Numbered from the stretch's first letter, positions 15,570 through 23,453 are shown. The stretch is 43,790 bases of DNA from a bacterium (GCA_021372575.1 JAJFUE010000096.1:1-43790), one strand, 5' to 3'. Notes: a model not told the origin generated them from the sequence alone. Made by a program: numbers and translations.

Positions 15570-15824
15570 ATGAACATGGGTGGTCTCTCGACATGGCATT
15601 GGATCATTGCCCTGGTCATCATCTTGATCATATTCGGACCCGATCGGTTGCCGCAACTGGCGCGGGCGGTCGGCAAATCCATGCGCGAGCTCAAGGACGG
15701 CATGTCCGGCGTCGGGCAGGAGATGCAGCAGGCGATGAAGGAGCCGCCGAAGACGACGGAACCTTCCACGCCGGCCCCTTCGCAGACGAGCGAGCATGAG
15801 CCGGAAGAACCGAAGAACACATGA
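15570..15824 (+). CDS. tatA: Twin-arginine translocase subunit TatA
   Basis: About 84 residues from ATG 15570, shortly after AAGGA; a second ATG at 15576 is equally possible and the longer frame from 15528 has no SD. The N-terminal membrane helix (WHWIIALVIILIIFG) is followed by the conserved hinge FGPDRLPQLARAVGKSMREL and an amphipathic helix. The tail is acidic and proline-rich. TatA forms the protein-conducting assembly that exports folded proteins across the inner membrane. tatC follows 97 bases later. No separate tatB is nearby, so this protein may serve both TatA and TatB roles, as in many such two-gene systems. Confidence 0.93.
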   Translation: MNMGGLSTWHWIIALVIILIIFGPDRLPQLARAVGKSMRELKDGMSGVGQEMQQAMKEPPKTTEPSTPAPSQTSEHEPEEPKNT

Positions 15825-15921
15825 CTCGGATTGCCCCATGAATCCAGTCCAAATTGAGCATTGAGCCGGGGGCATGAACAACAGTTTGTGTCCCCGCCAC
15901 TTTTTATAACGGGGCCGCTGA

Positions 15922-16857
15922 ATGACCGAAAATTCCGAACGCGAGATGTCGCTGGTGGGGCATCTTTCCGAATTGCGCGTGCGGCTGATCATTTCGATCG
16001 CCGCGCTGTTCGTCGCGATTTGCCTGTCGTTGTTCGTCGCCGGGCCGGTGCTGGACCTGCTCACGTTTCCCATTCACAACTTAAAGCGCGAACCGGGCCG
16101 CGACCGCGTGCTGACGATCCACGTCGCGCCGGACGGGACGTTCAAAATACCCCCGTCGGAGCTGGCCCAATTCGATCCGGCGAAGATCTCGCACCGCCAG
16201 GTCAATTACGTTTATTTCGATGCGGACAAAAAAACGACGGCAACGCTGTCGGTCGGCGAACCGACGAATCAGGGCGTTTATGCGAGAAATCCGCTGGCCG
16301 GGTTCTTGATTCCGCTCAAGGTCGCGTTTATCGTCGGGATCCTGCTCGCGCTGCCCGTGATTTTGTATCAAATCTGGCTGTTTGTCGCGCCGGGCTTGAA
16401 ACCCAAGGAGCGGCAACTCGTCAAGCCGCTGCTGTTCGGCGCAGTCTTTTTGTTCCCGATCGGCGCGATGTTCGCGTTCATGATGGTCAGCATGATGATG
16501 AAGGTCTTGCAGCATTACATGCCGCCGTCGATCGAGCCGCTGATCGGGATCGACGAATACCTGTCGCTGCTGACGACGATGATGGTCGTGTTTGGCGTCA
16601 TTTTCGAACTGCCGCTGATCGTCGCGCTGGGCGCGCGGATCGGGATCGTCACGCCGGAGATGCTGGCACGCAACCGGCGCATCGCCTACGTGGTGTTGAC
16701 GATCGCCGCGGCCATCATCACGCCGGCCGATCCGTTCAGCATGATCGTCGGGCTGGTCCCGATGGTGTTGCTGTATGAGCTGTCGATCATTGCGGCGCGG
16801 CCGATGGCGCGGATGCGGCGTGGAGACTCTGAAGAGACCGAAGCGGAGGCAAGTTGA
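15922..16857 (+). CDS. tatC: Twin-arginine translocase subunit TatC
   Basis: A 311-residue polytopic inner-membrane protein, the receptor for twin-arginine signal peptides. The N-terminal MSLVGHLSELRVR corresponds to the family's HLxELR motif, and YQIWLFVAPGLKPKER matches the conserved segment around the third span. FGVIFELPL and the last two helices (ending ITPADPFSM...) are also present. The loop between the first and second spans is about 80 residues long (from FPIHNLKREP to the second hydrophobic span), clearly longer than the ~40 residues common in TatC. This could be a lineage-specific periplasmic domain. CGGGG-type SD bases lie about 7 bases upstream. It follows tatA. Confidence 0.95.
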   Translation: MTENSEREMSLVGHLSELRVRLIISIAALFVAICLSLFVAGPVLDLLTFPIHNLKREPGRDRVLTIHVAPDGTFKIPPSELAQFDPAKISHRQVNYVYFDADKKTTATLSVGEPTNQGVYARNPLAGFLIPLKVAFIVGILLALPVILYQIWLFVAPGLKPKERQLVKPLLFGAVFLFPIGAMFAFMMVSMMMKVLQHYMPPSIEPLIGIDEYLSLLTTMMVVFGVIFELPLIVALGARIGIVTPEMLARNRRIAYVVLTIAAAIITPADPFSMIVGLVPMVLLYELSIIAARPMARMRRGDSEETEAEAS

Positions 16858-16890
16858 TTCTCTTGACATCTGACGCGCGAGGAGCGGGCC

Positions 16891-17472
16891 ATGGTTCGAG
16901 TTACAGCTTTGATTTTGTTTGCGTTATGCCTGAGCGGATGCAAATTCGGCGCCACGCTGGATCCATTTTATCAGGCCGTCTTGAGGGGTCAGCCGCGCAA
17001 TCCCGGGGCAATTTATCTCCAAGGACAACATTTGTTGACTCAGGGTCAATATGAGCGGGCGGCCGCGTATTTCAACCGGCTGACGCAGGTCACGCCCGAC
17101 GATCCCGCCGGGTGGATCGGACTGGGCCAGGCCGAGCTCGAACTCGAACATCCCCGCCGCGCCGAGCGGGCATTCCGGCGCGCGTTGTCGATCGGGAACA
17201 AACCCATGCCCGACGCCGAGTTCGGCCTGGCATCGGCGCTCATCTTCCAAGGCAAGCTCGAGCCGGCGCGCGAGCAGATCGACAAAATCGAGAAAGAGCG
17301 CGGCGTGTCGGCGTCATCGCTGCGCCTGCGTGGCGACTGGGCGTTCATGGCCAGACAGTATGATCAAGCACTACATTATTTTGAGCAGAGCCTCAGCCAG
17401 CTCGGGACGCAGCCCGACCTGCAGCAGCGGGTCGAGGGCCTGAACAAATACCTCGGCAGCCGCGCAAAGTGA
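16891..17472 (+). CDS. TPR-containing lipoprotein
   Basis: A 193-residue lipoprotein. The signal peptide (VTALILFALCLSGC) ends in lipobox LSGC. The mature protein holds about four tetratricopeptide-like repeats: GAIYLQGQHLLTQGQYERA, PAGWIGLGQAELELEHPRRA, AEFGLASALIFQGKLEPA and SLRLRGDWAFMARQYDQA. TPR repeats bind partner proteins; exported TPR lipoproteins often act in envelope assembly or secretion. The start is supported by GAGGAG about 8 bases upstream. It lies 33 bases after tatC and could be co-transcribed, but the TPR type does not reveal the partner. Confidence 0.85.
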   Translation: MVRVTALILFALCLSGCKFGATLDPFYQAVLRGQPRNPGAIYLQGQHLLTQGQYERAAAYFNRLTQVTPDDPAGWIGLGQAELELEHPRRAERAFRRALSIGNKPMPDAEFGLASALIFQGKLEPAREQIDKIEKERGVSASSLRLRGDWAFMARQYDQALHYFEQSLSQLGTQPDLQQRVEGLNKYLGSRAK

Positions 17473-17511
17473 GTCTCGTGGATCGTGAATCGCAATAGTT
17501 GATCATTCAAG

Positions 17512-17570
17512 AAACAGGAGGAAACGGAGGTAACGGAGAAATTCTCTGTTTCCTCTGTTTCCTCCTGTTT
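17512..17570. repeat. Long hairpin built of 9-bp words (GAAACGGAG / GTTTCCTCT)
   Basis: The first arm (AAACAGGAGGAAACGGAGG... from 17512) and second arm (...TTTCCTCTGTTTCCTCCTGTTT ending 17570) are near-perfect reverse complements of ~28 bases each. Both arms have a 9-bp internal period. It may also stop transcription from the TPR lipoprotein gene. Confidence 0.8.
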
Positions 17571-17579
17571 GTATTCATT

Positions 17580-17595
17580 CGTTCCACATGAAACA
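17580..17595. promoter_or_regulatory. Degenerate parS-like site
   Basis: CGTTCCACATGAAACA matches the consensus TGTTTCACGTGAAACA at 13 of 16 positions, 136 bases left of the better site. Weak alone, but proximity to parAB and to 17716 supports it. Confidence 0.5.
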
Positions 17596-17604
17596 TCCCG
17601 GACC

Positions 17605-17692
17605 CACGCAAAAGCGCAAAAAAGCTAAAACCGCAAAAGAACTCGATTCAAAGTTACCTTTTGCGTGTTTTGCAGTTTTGCGCTTTTGCGTG
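17605..17692. repeat. Inverted pair of GCAAAA-type word arrays
   Basis: The left arm (from 17605, CACGCAAAAGCGCAAAA...) and right arm (17656-17692, ...TTTTGCGCTTTTGCGTG) are self-complementary and made of 8-9-bp GCAAAANN words. The same word type recurs at 37203-37383 and 43634-43668. It lies between the two parS-like sites. Confidence 0.75.
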
Positions 17693-17715
17693 AATATGCT
17701 TTGGCCGTCCCCCAT

Positions 17716-17731
17716 TGTTCCACGTGAAACA
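17716..17731. promoter_or_regulatory. parS centromere site (ParB binding)
   Basis: TGTTCCACGTGAAACA differs from the bacterial parS consensus TGTTTCACGTGAAACA at one of 16 positions. It lies 109 bases upstream of parA, the common location for parS near parAB. ParB would load here and spread to form the partition complex. Confidence 0.88.
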
Positions 17732-17733
17732 CC

Positions 17734-17761
17734 TTTCACCCTTCACCCTTCACAATTCACC
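17734..17761 (+). repeat. Heptamer array (TTCACC type) next to parS
   Basis: Four consecutive heptamers TTTCACC, CTTCACC, CTTCACA, ATTCACC begin three bases after parS. Words of the same NTTCAYN type recur at 5257, 42409 and 42524. Confidence 0.75.
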
Positions 17762-17839
17762 CTTTCTCCATCATTCTTCGCGTGAAATTTTGGCCGACTT
17801 TCCGTATAGTGGCGCAATTCTTTGGCGAAGGCGGCTGCG

Positions 17840-18631
17840 ATGCCTCAAATCATCTGCGTTTCGAACCAAAAAGGCGGGGTTGGGAAGACCACGACCGCCG
17901 TCAACCTCGCCGCCGCCCTCGGTTCGCTCGGCCATTTTACATTGTTAGTGGATATGGATCCTCAAGCCAACGCGACGAGCGCTGTCGGGCTCGATCCCAA
18001 CAACCTCGAGGCCAGCACCTATGACGCGCTGGTGACGGATGAGCCGCCGCGGGCGCAGGTCGTCGATGGCGAATGCAAGAACCTGGCGCTCCTGCCGGCG
18101 TCGATCGACCTGGCCGGCGCCGAGATCGAACTGCTCGAGCGCGAGGAGCGCGAATACGCCCTCAAGCGCAGCCTCGCCCGGCTCGAGGATATTTACGACT
18201 ACATCGTGATCGACTGCCCGCCTTCGCTCAGCATCCTGACGATCAACTCACTCGTGGCGGCCGACTGGGTCCTGATCCCGGTTCAGGCCGAATATCTGGC
18301 GCTCGAGGGGCTCTCGCGGATGATGCTGATGATCCAGAAGATCCAGAAGCGCTATCAGGCCGACCTCAAGCTGCTCGGGATCGTGACGACGATGTTCGAC
18401 GGCCGCACGAACCTTGCCCAGCAGGTTTTGGAAGAATTGAAACGCGCTTTCCCCGAAAAGCTGCTCCATACGTTGATTTCGCGCTCCGTGCGCCTCAGCG
18501 AAGCCCCCAGCTTCGGCAAACCGATCCTGTATTACGATCCCCGCTCCACCGGCTCCGAACAATACCTCGACCTCACACGGGAGATTATCCATGTCTGCGA
18601 TGAAGAAACGCGCGCTCGGACGGGGGCTTGA
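17840..18631 (+). CDS. parA: Chromosome partitioning ATPase ParA (Soj)
   Basis: About 263 residues from ATG 17840; an in-frame TTG at 17822 is an alternative and no strong SD is visible. The deviant Walker A motif QKGGVGKTTTAVNLAAALG lies near the N-terminus, with DMDPQANAT (Walker A') and YDYIVIDCPPSLS (Walker B) following. ParA dimerises on ATP, binds DNA non-specifically and moves ParB-parS complexes apart. It overlaps parB by 41 bases, indicating coupled translation. A chromosomal rather than plasmid origin fits the length, the lack of an N-terminal helix-turn-helix and the housekeeping surroundings. Confidence 0.96.
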   Translation: MPQIICVSNQKGGVGKTTTAVNLAAALGSLGHFTLLVDMDPQANATSAVGLDPNNLEASTYDALVTDEPPRAQVVDGECKNLALLPASIDLAGAEIELLEREEREYALKRSLARLEDIYDYIVIDCPPSLSILTINSLVAADWVLIPVQAEYLALEGLSRMMLMIQKIQKRYQADLKLLGIVTTMFDGRTNLAQQVLEELKRAFPEKLLHTLISRSVRLSEAPSFGKPILYYDPRSTGSEQYLDLTREIIHVCDEETRARTGA

Positions 18632-19487
18632 CGCCCTCTTGGGGAGCGATCCCCCCGAAACTGCCGTAGCAACCGCTGTTGCGCCGGCCGAAAACGGCGT
18701 GAAATCGCTTCCGGTCGTCATGCTGCGGCCGAATCCCTACCAGCCGCGCGAGACGTTTAATGATGAAGCGCTCGACGAGCTGACGGCCTCGATCCAGGAA
18801 AAGGGCATTTTGCAGCCGCTGGTCGTGCGCAAGGCCGGCGCGGAGTATGAAATCGTGGCCGGCGAGCGCCGCTGGCGGGCCGCGCAGCGCGCCGGGCTGG
18901 CCGAAGTGCCGGTCTGGGTGAGGGAATTCAGCGATCAGGACATGCTCGAGATGGCCTTGATCGAGAATTTGCAGCGCGAGGACCTGAATCCAGTCGAAGA
19001 GGCCCATGCCTACCAGAAGCTGGTTCAGGAATTCAATATGACGCAGGATCAGGTGGCCGATCGCGTTGGGAAGTCCCGCGTGGCGGTCACGAACGCCCTG
19101 CGTCTGCTCAAGCTTCCGCCGTCGATCCTTTCGTGGGTCGAAGAGGACCGGATCTCGGCCGGGCATGCGCGGGCGCTCCTGACGCTGGCCGAAGAGCCTT
19201 TACAGATGGCCCTCGCCCGTGAAATCATGGGAAAGGGCTTGAGCGTCCGCGAGGCGGAAAAGCGCGTCAGGCGCCTCGTGCGCGATCGCGACAAACCCGC
19301 CCGGCCGGCGCAGGGGCCCGATGCCAGCGCCCACACCCGCGAACTGGAAGAAAAATTGAGCCTGCGCCTCGGCCTTAAAGTTCATATTCAACCGCAATCA
19401 AACACTGCGGGTCGTGTCGAAGTCTATTATGCAAACCTGGAAGAATTCCAGGCTCTGCTGGATCATCTTGGCATTACCGTCGAATAG
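18591..19487 (+). CDS. parB: Chromosome partitioning protein ParB (Spo0J)
   Basis: A 298-residue protein that binds parS. The N-terminal RALGRGLDALLG is the usual ParA-interacting start. The CTPase/ParB domain follows with NPYQPRETF, GILQPLVVR and the GERRWRAAQRAG box, then ENLQREDLNPVEEA. The helix-turn-helix region is TQDQVADRVGKSRVAVTNAL. The C-terminal dimerisation part ends DHLGITVE. Modern understanding is that such ParB proteins bind CTP and slide as clamps from parS. The ATG at 18591 lies inside parA and has GGGAG 7 bases upstream. It is followed after only 10 bases by the exbB-like gene. Confidence 0.96.
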   Translation: MSAMKKRALGRGLDALLGSDPPETAVATAVAPAENGVKSLPVVMLRPNPYQPRETFNDEALDELTASIQEKGILQPLVVRKAGAEYEIVAGERRWRAAQRAGLAEVPVWVREFSDQDMLEMALIENLQREDLNPVEEAHAYQKLVQEFNMTQDQVADRVGKSRVAVTNALRLLKLPPSILSWVEEDRISAGHARALLTLAEEPLQMALAREIMGKGLSVREAEKRVRRLVRDRDKPARPAQGPDASAHTRELEEKLSLRLGLKVHIQPQSNTAGRVEVYYANLEEFQALLDHLGITVE

Positions 19488-19497
19488 GAAATATCCC

Positions 19498-20361
19498 ATG
19501 CAACGAGCTTCGTTGAGTTCGGAATCCAGACCGCTGGGCCATTGGCTGCGCGGGGGACTGATGGCGCTCATCCTGACGGGAGCGCTGATCGCGATCGCGC
19601 GCGCGCAAGTCGCCGCCGCCCCCAGCGAGGATCATCTCAAAAGCTGGATCGGCGTCGATATCGTCTCGCTGATCACGAGCGCGGACATCGTCGGCAAGAT
19701 CAGCCTGATCCTGCTGGCCGGGTTCTCGATCGTCATCTGGATGGTGATCGTCTATAAGTTCCTGCACATCCGGCAGGCCCGCATCCAGACCGACCAGTTC
19801 GTCGAGATCTGCAACCAGGGGGGCGGCAACCTCGAGGAGGCGTTCGCGGCCAGCAGCAACTTTCCCGACTCGCCGCTGGCGCAGATCCTTCGTGAAGGCT
19901 ACCTCGAGCTGGAAGTCGAGGATTGGTATCGCGGCGAGTATGACCTGCCGCCCGAGACGCGCATCGAACTGGCCAAGGTCAGCTTGGAGCGCATCTTCGA
20001 GCGGACGATCACGCACGAAATCGCGCATCTGGAAAGCAAGCTGGTGATCCTGGCCACCGCGACAACCGTCTGCCCGTTCATCGGCCTGTTCGGCACGGTG
20101 TGGGGCATCATGGTTTCGTTCCAGGCGCTTTCGGCGACGGGTTCGGCGGCGATCGCCTCGCTGGCACCCGGCATCGCCACGGCGCTGCTGTGCACGGTCG
20201 GCGGCCTGACGTGCGCCATCCCATCGACCGTCACGTATAATTACTTGGCACATAACGTGCGCAAGCTGACCGCCCGCATGGACGCGTTCGCGCTCGAGCT
20301 GAGCAACGTGATCCAGAAACAAATCATCAAGCAGAATTCGAACGTCGCACCGCTTCGCTGA
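19498..20361 (+). CDS. exbB: MotA/TolQ/ExbB-type proton channel protein
   Basis: About 287 residues from ATG 19498 (AGGAA 7 bases upstream; the longer frame overlaps parB and is not supported). A hydrophobic stretch near the N-terminus (LMALILTGALIAIARAQ) looks like a cleavable signal, as in some ExbB variants. The first core span follows (ILLAGFSIVIWMVIVYKF). The two C-terminal spans include the family signature GLFGTVWGIMVSF and LAPGIATALLCTVGGL. With the next gene it would form a proton-driven motor that energises TonB or Tol-Pal. Position directly after parB is noteworthy; TolQ versus ExbB cannot be decided. Confidence 0.9.
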   Translation: MQRASLSSESRPLGHWLRGGLMALILTGALIAIARAQVAAAPSEDHLKSWIGVDIVSLITSADIVGKISLILLAGFSIVIWMVIVYKFLHIRQARIQTDQFVEICNQGGGNLEEAFAASSNFPDSPLAQILREGYLELEVEDWYRGEYDLPPETRIELAKVSLERIFERTITHEIAHLESKLVILATATTVCPFIGLFGTVWGIMVSFQALSATGSAAIASLAPGIATALLCTVGGLTCAIPSTVTYNYLAHNVRKLTARMDAFALELSNVIQKQIIKQNSNVAPLR

Positions 20362-20369
20362 GGAACGCC

Positions 20370-20822
20370 ATGCTTCGCCACCGCCGCAGCCTCGACCTGC
20401 AATCCGAAATGAACCTGACGAACCTGCTCGACACGGCATTCGTGCTGCTGATCGCGTTCATGCTGATGGCGCCGATGCTCAAACACGGCATCGAGCTGCG
20501 CCTGCCGACGATCGCCAATGCCGGTTCGATTGCAACGCAGCAAAGCACCATCACGATCGTCATCAACAAGGCGCTCGAGGGGAACACGACCAACCCGATT
20601 TACATCGAGGACCAGCGCCTGACGATCGAGCAAATGGCCGAGAAATTGAAGGACAAGATGTCAACGTTCGAATCGGTGTCGGTCGTGATCGAGGCCGACC
20701 GCGAGGTGCCGTGGGAATCGGTCGCCCAGGTTCTGGCAACCGTCAAGCAAATCGGGATCAAGAGCGTGGGGCTTATTTTCCAACCCAAGGACTCGACGAA
20801 ACGTCAACCGGCTCATTCATGA
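20370..20822 (+). CDS. exbD: ExbD/TolR-type protein
   Basis: A 150-residue inner-membrane protein with one N-terminal span. The conserved stretch MNLTNLLDTAFVLLIAFMLM contains the membrane-embedded Asp that carries protons in this family. The rest is a periplasmic domain ending VLATVKQIGIKSVGL, matching the typical ExbD/TolR C-terminal helix-strand pattern. GAGGAA lies 6 bases before the ATG, and the gene begins 8 bases after exbB. Its stop overlaps the start of the tonB-like gene (ATGA at 20819). Confidence 0.92.
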   Translation: MLRHRRSLDLQSEMNLTNLLDTAFVLLIAFMLMAPMLKHGIELRLPTIANAGSIATQQSTITIVINKALEGNTTNPIYIEDQRLTIEQMAEKLKDKMSTFESVSVVIEADREVPWESVAQVLATVKQIGIKSVGLIFQPKDSTKRQPAHS

Positions 20823-21868
20823 TTCGCAGCTTTGCCATCTCCATCTGCATTCACGGGATGTTGATCCTGACGTTGTTCGTGCTGGCGATCGTGCCGCCGC
20901 CGATCAGGAACGACAACGTCATCGACATCAGCGACATCATGCCGCCGCCCCCGCCGCCCCCGCCGGGCGGTGGTGGTGAGGCTGGCAGTCCGGCGGTCGA
21001 GCCCACGCCGGCGGCGACGCTCGAGCCGGCCGTGCCGACTCCGGCACCGACGATCGAGGCCACGCCCGAGCCGACCCCGGAACCGACGCCCGAGCCAACA
21101 CCGGAAGATACGCCGGAGATCATTCGGCCGGACAAGAATGCGACGCCGACCCCGCAGGCGACGGCCACGCCCACGCCGCGGCCAACGCACACGGCGACGC
21201 CGACGCCCCGGCCGACTCCGCGAGCCACGATCAAGGCCGTCAAGGCCAAGAAGAAGACCGTTGTCAATAAAGAGGTTAAGGTCGTCGAGAACCTGAGCCC
21301 GACGCCTGCGCCGACCGTGGTTGCGACACCCGCCTTCAAGACCGGTCCGGCCGTTCCTTCGCGCATGCCGTCGGTCCCGGCGGCCAACAGGTCGCCCGGC
21401 AGCGGAACCGGCCATCCGCCGGCGGTGCCCTCGGTTGGGAGTGGCCTGGGCCAAGGCTCGGGCGGGATGCGTTCCGGTGCCGGCGGCCTGTCGATCGGCG
21501 CCGGTGGGGTGCCGGGTGGCGTGCCCGGAGGCGTGCCGGGCGGCGTGGTCGGCGGCGTGGTTGGCGGAACGGGCTCCGGCGGCGGCCTGGCCCAGACGTA
21601 TTTCCGCCAGGTGCTGGCGATGATCGAGGCCAACTTCCATCGCCCCAACGAGATGGACGTCTCGGCCGACGTGCGGTTCACGATCCTCAAGGACGGCACA
21701 ATCAGCCCCGAGTCGATCGTGATCGTGCGTTCGTCGGGCTTCCCGCATCTGGACCAGGCGGCGCGCCGCGCGCTGATCGACACCGGCAAGCTCCCGCCGC
21801 TCTACGAAGGCTTCGGCCAGAACCAGCTGCAGGTCAACGTGACGTTCTACTTCAAGAATCGGCAGTAA
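20819..21868 (+). CDS. TonB/TolA-like energy transducer
   Basis: About 349 residues from ATG 20819, overlapping the previous stop by ATGA. An N-terminal membrane anchor (SISICIHGMLILTLFVLAIV) is followed by a Pro-rich block and a long periplasm-spanning linker: Thr-Pro-Glu repeats, then TPTPRP repeats, a basic stretch, and a glycine-rich segment with repeating GGVPGGVPGG. The C-terminal ~90 residues form a TonB/TolA-type domain (TYFRQVLAMIEANFHRP, VRFTILKDGTI, SSGFPHLDQAARRAL, then LPPLYEGF). It would couple the ExbB/ExbD motor to outer-membrane partners. The long flexible linker is usual for TonB; the final domain also fits TolA. A terminator follows. Confidence 0.87.
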   Translation: MIRSFAISICIHGMLILTLFVLAIVPPPIRNDNVIDISDIMPPPPPPPPGGGGEAGSPAVEPTPAATLEPAVPTPAPTIEATPEPTPEPTPEPTPEDTPEIIRPDKNATPTPQATATPTPRPTHTATPTPRPTPRATIKAVKAKKKTVVNKEVKVVENLSPTPAPTVVATPAFKTGPAVPSRMPSVPAANRSPGSGTGHPPAVPSVGSGLGQGSGGMRSGAGGLSIGAGGVPGGVPGGVPGGVVGGVVGGTGSGGGLAQTYFRQVLAMIEANFHRPNEMDVSADVRFTILKDGTISPESIVIVRSSGFPHLDQAARRALIDTGKLPPLYEGFGQNQLQVNVTFYFKNRQ

Positions 21869-21890
21869 ATCATCCCGCCAGATTTCCATA

Positions 21891-21920
21891 ATGGCCGGCA
21901 ATGGCGCCGGCCATTTTTTT
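21891..21920 (+). terminator. Rho-independent terminator of the par-exb-tonB unit
   Basis: A 9-bp perfect stem ATGGCCGGC / GCCGGCCAT (21891-21899 with 21906-21914) is followed by seven Ts, 23 bases after the tonB-like stop codon. Confidence 0.92.
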
Positions 21921-21994
21921 ATCTGTTTTTTCTATGACATTTTGATTCGTTGTTCGTCCTCTTGATTGTAAAGCATCTTTTCAGGGGGCCACGG

Positions 21995-22444
21995 ATGATG
22001 CGCCAGATTTATATTGCTCGCGAACTCGGTGTCTTGTGCTGTTTCGTGCTTTGTGCGGGGTGCGCCCGCACCAGTTACACGGCTTCGACCAACGAGAGCT
22101 TTGCCCCGTACAAAGGCAAGGTCCTCCTGCTGAGGAACGAAGTTCCCGGGGCCGAGGAGATCGGGCTGATCCGGGTTGATCTTCTGTGGCCGTGGCTCAG
22201 CAAGCCTGGGCATGTCGCGCGCTGGAAAAAAGAGGCCGCCCGGCACGGCGCCAACGCGGTGCGCTGGTATGGCGAGGGATTCGATCGCGAGGGGACATTT
22301 TCCTGCGCCAAGGCATACCGGATCGAAAATCCGGACGATCCACGCGTCAAGGAGTGCCTCGCCCAGCCATACGACTACTACCACGAGTCGTGGTGGGAAT
22401 ACCACAAGGCGCTGCGCCGGATCAAGAACGGGGAGAAGCTTTAG
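21995..22444 (+). CDS. Small lipoprotein of unknown function
   Basis: About 149 residues. Two adjacent ATGs (21995, 21998) follow a run of five Gs. The signal sequence ends in lipobox LCAGC. The mature protein has a hydrophobic strand (GKVLLLRNEVPGAEEIGLIR) and a segment EAARHGANAVRW. This layout (x-V-x-x-L-x-x-x-V-P, G-x-I-x-V, A-x-x-x-GANAV) resembles small lipoproteins of the DUF4156/RcsF-like type, but the match is by eye and weak. The C-terminus is rich in Tyr and Trp (YDYYHESWWEYH). No operon partner; the terminator lies before it. Confidence 0.7.
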   Translation: MMRQIYIARELGVLCCFVLCAGCARTSYTASTNESFAPYKGKVLLLRNEVPGAEEIGLIRVDLLWPWLSKPGHVARWKKEAARHGANAVRWYGEGFDREGTFSCAKAYRIENPDDPRVKECLAQPYDYYHESWWEYHKALRRIKNGEKL

Positions 22445-22492
22445 CCCGTTCTGTTTTCAATGGGCGGCTTGCCGCGAGGCGTGGTAGAGTAG

Positions 22493-22506
22493 TCTTACCA
22501 GTAAGA
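22493..22506. promoter_or_regulatory. Operator-like inverted repeat before the AbrB/PIN pair
   Basis: TCTTAC-CA-GTAAGA is perfectly symmetric and ends 13 bases before the antitoxin ATG. AbrB-type antitoxins usually repress their own promoter, so this is a good candidate operator. Confidence 0.55.
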
Positions 22507-22519
22507 TGAGGCAATACCG

Positions 22520-22783
22520 ATGCAAACGATATCAACCACGCGCCTGTCATCCAAGGGCCAGGTCGTCATCCCTGAGGAAGTGCGCAAGCGACTCAGGCTT
22601 GAAACGGGAACTCAATTCATTGTCGCGGCCGAGAACGACGTCGTGATTCTCAAGACGATCCAGACGCCCTCGATGAAAGAGTTTGATTCATTGATCAAGC
22701 AAACTCGGCGTCAGGCGCGCGAGGCGGGCCTGAAGAAATCGGATGTGACCGATGCAATCCGCCGGGCACGCGGGCGCAAATGA
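22520..22783 (+). CDS. AbrB/MazE-family antitoxin
   Basis: An 87-residue protein with an N-terminal swapped-hairpin DNA-binding domain: STTRLSSKGQVVIPEEVRKR, then LETGTQFIVAAENDVVIL. This is the standard SpoVT/AbrB pattern (SSKGQVVIPxxVR). The C-terminal ~35 residues are basic and helical and would wrap the toxin. GAGG lies 9 bases before the ATG. The stop overlaps the PIN toxin start (ATGA at 22780), giving coupled translation. It probably binds the TCTTAC/GTAAGA repeat just upstream to repress the pair. Confidence 0.92.
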   Translation: MQTISTTRLSSKGQVVIPEEVRKRLRLETGTQFIVAAENDVVILKTIQTPSMKEFDSLIKQTRRQAREAGLKKSDVTDAIRRARGRK

Positions 22784-23190
22784 AAGTTGTCATCGATACA
22801 AACGTCTTTGTCTCCGGCGTATTCTTTGGTGGCCCGCCATACCTGATCCTTGATGCCTGGCGCAGCGGCAAAATCGAAATCATCATGAGCACCAAGATAT
22901 TCGAGGAGTATCTGGAAACCGGGAAAGAACTGAGCCATAAATTTCCCAATGTGGCTCTGTCGCCGTGGATGCAACTCATTCTAAGCAATGTGAAGCTGAT
23001 CACCGTAAAACCACTTAAAAATCAGGTGTGTTCGGATCCGGACGACGATAAATTTATTGCATGCGCGATCTCAGGTGGAGCGGATGTGATTGTCACCGGC
23101 GACAAGGCCTTGCTGGCCGTTTCGGGTTTTCGCGGAATACAGATAGTCACTCCGCGTATGTTTTTGGATCATTATTTGGCCAGGAAATAA
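22780..23190 (+). CDS. PIN-domain ribonuclease toxin (COG1569 type)
   Basis: A 136-residue PIN-domain protein, probably an endoribonuclease toxin held inactive by the upstream AbrB-type antitoxin. The acidic active-site residues are visible: VVIDTNVFVSGVFF (first Asp), the Glu in FEEYLETGKEL, and DPDDDKFIACAISGGADVIV with TGDKALL (last Asp cluster). This order matches the family annotated as 'putative toxin-antitoxin system toxin component, PIN family'. It overlaps its partner by 4 bases. The pair stands between a lipoprotein gene and a repeat-filled intergenic stretch. Confidence 0.92.
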   Translation: MKVVIDTNVFVSGVFFGGPPYLILDAWRSGKIEIIMSTKIFEEYLETGKELSHKFPNVALSPWMQLILSNVKLITVKPLKNQVCSDPDDDKFIACAISGGADVIVTGDKALLAVSGFRGIQIVTPRMFLDHYLARK

Positions 23191-23453
23191 GACTGACAAA
23201 CTCGCTTCTCGAGGGCCGTCATTCAACCGTCCCTACGGGACTTGCCGTACGCCCAAACTCATACCCGCCATTGCCATGGCGGGCTGAAGGCGCCCGCCCC
23301 TGACGGGGCTGGGTGGTTCTTGAAATTTGTTTTGAGCCAAGCCAGCTCGTCGCGAAAAAGAAATCTTAACGAAATCTCTAATTGAGTCCGGGAAATATCA
23401 AAACGTTCGCACGTCCCTCGCTCACCGAAGCGGGCGCCCGCAATCCCAAGGTC

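Larger units (their letters stand above)
17473..17839. other. parS-bearing, hairpin-rich intergenic region before parA
   Basis: No gene is seen in these 367 bases. In order it holds a heptamer trace (TCGTGGATCGTGAATCGC near 17476), a long hairpin (17512-17570), a degenerate parS-like site (17580-17595), a second hairpin (17605-17692), a near-perfect parS (17716-17731), a heptamer array (17734-17761) and a possible -10 box TATAGT (17805-17810) ahead of parA. Confidence 0.8.

Noticed and set aside
17776-17791. Third parS-like site near TTCGCGTGAAAT
   Set aside because: Only about 11 of 16 positions match the consensus, no better than expected by chance in this region.
17580-21900. Chromosomal replication origin next to parAB
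   Set aside because: No DnaA boxes (TTATCCACA type), dnaA, dnaN or AT-rich unwinding region seen in the window.
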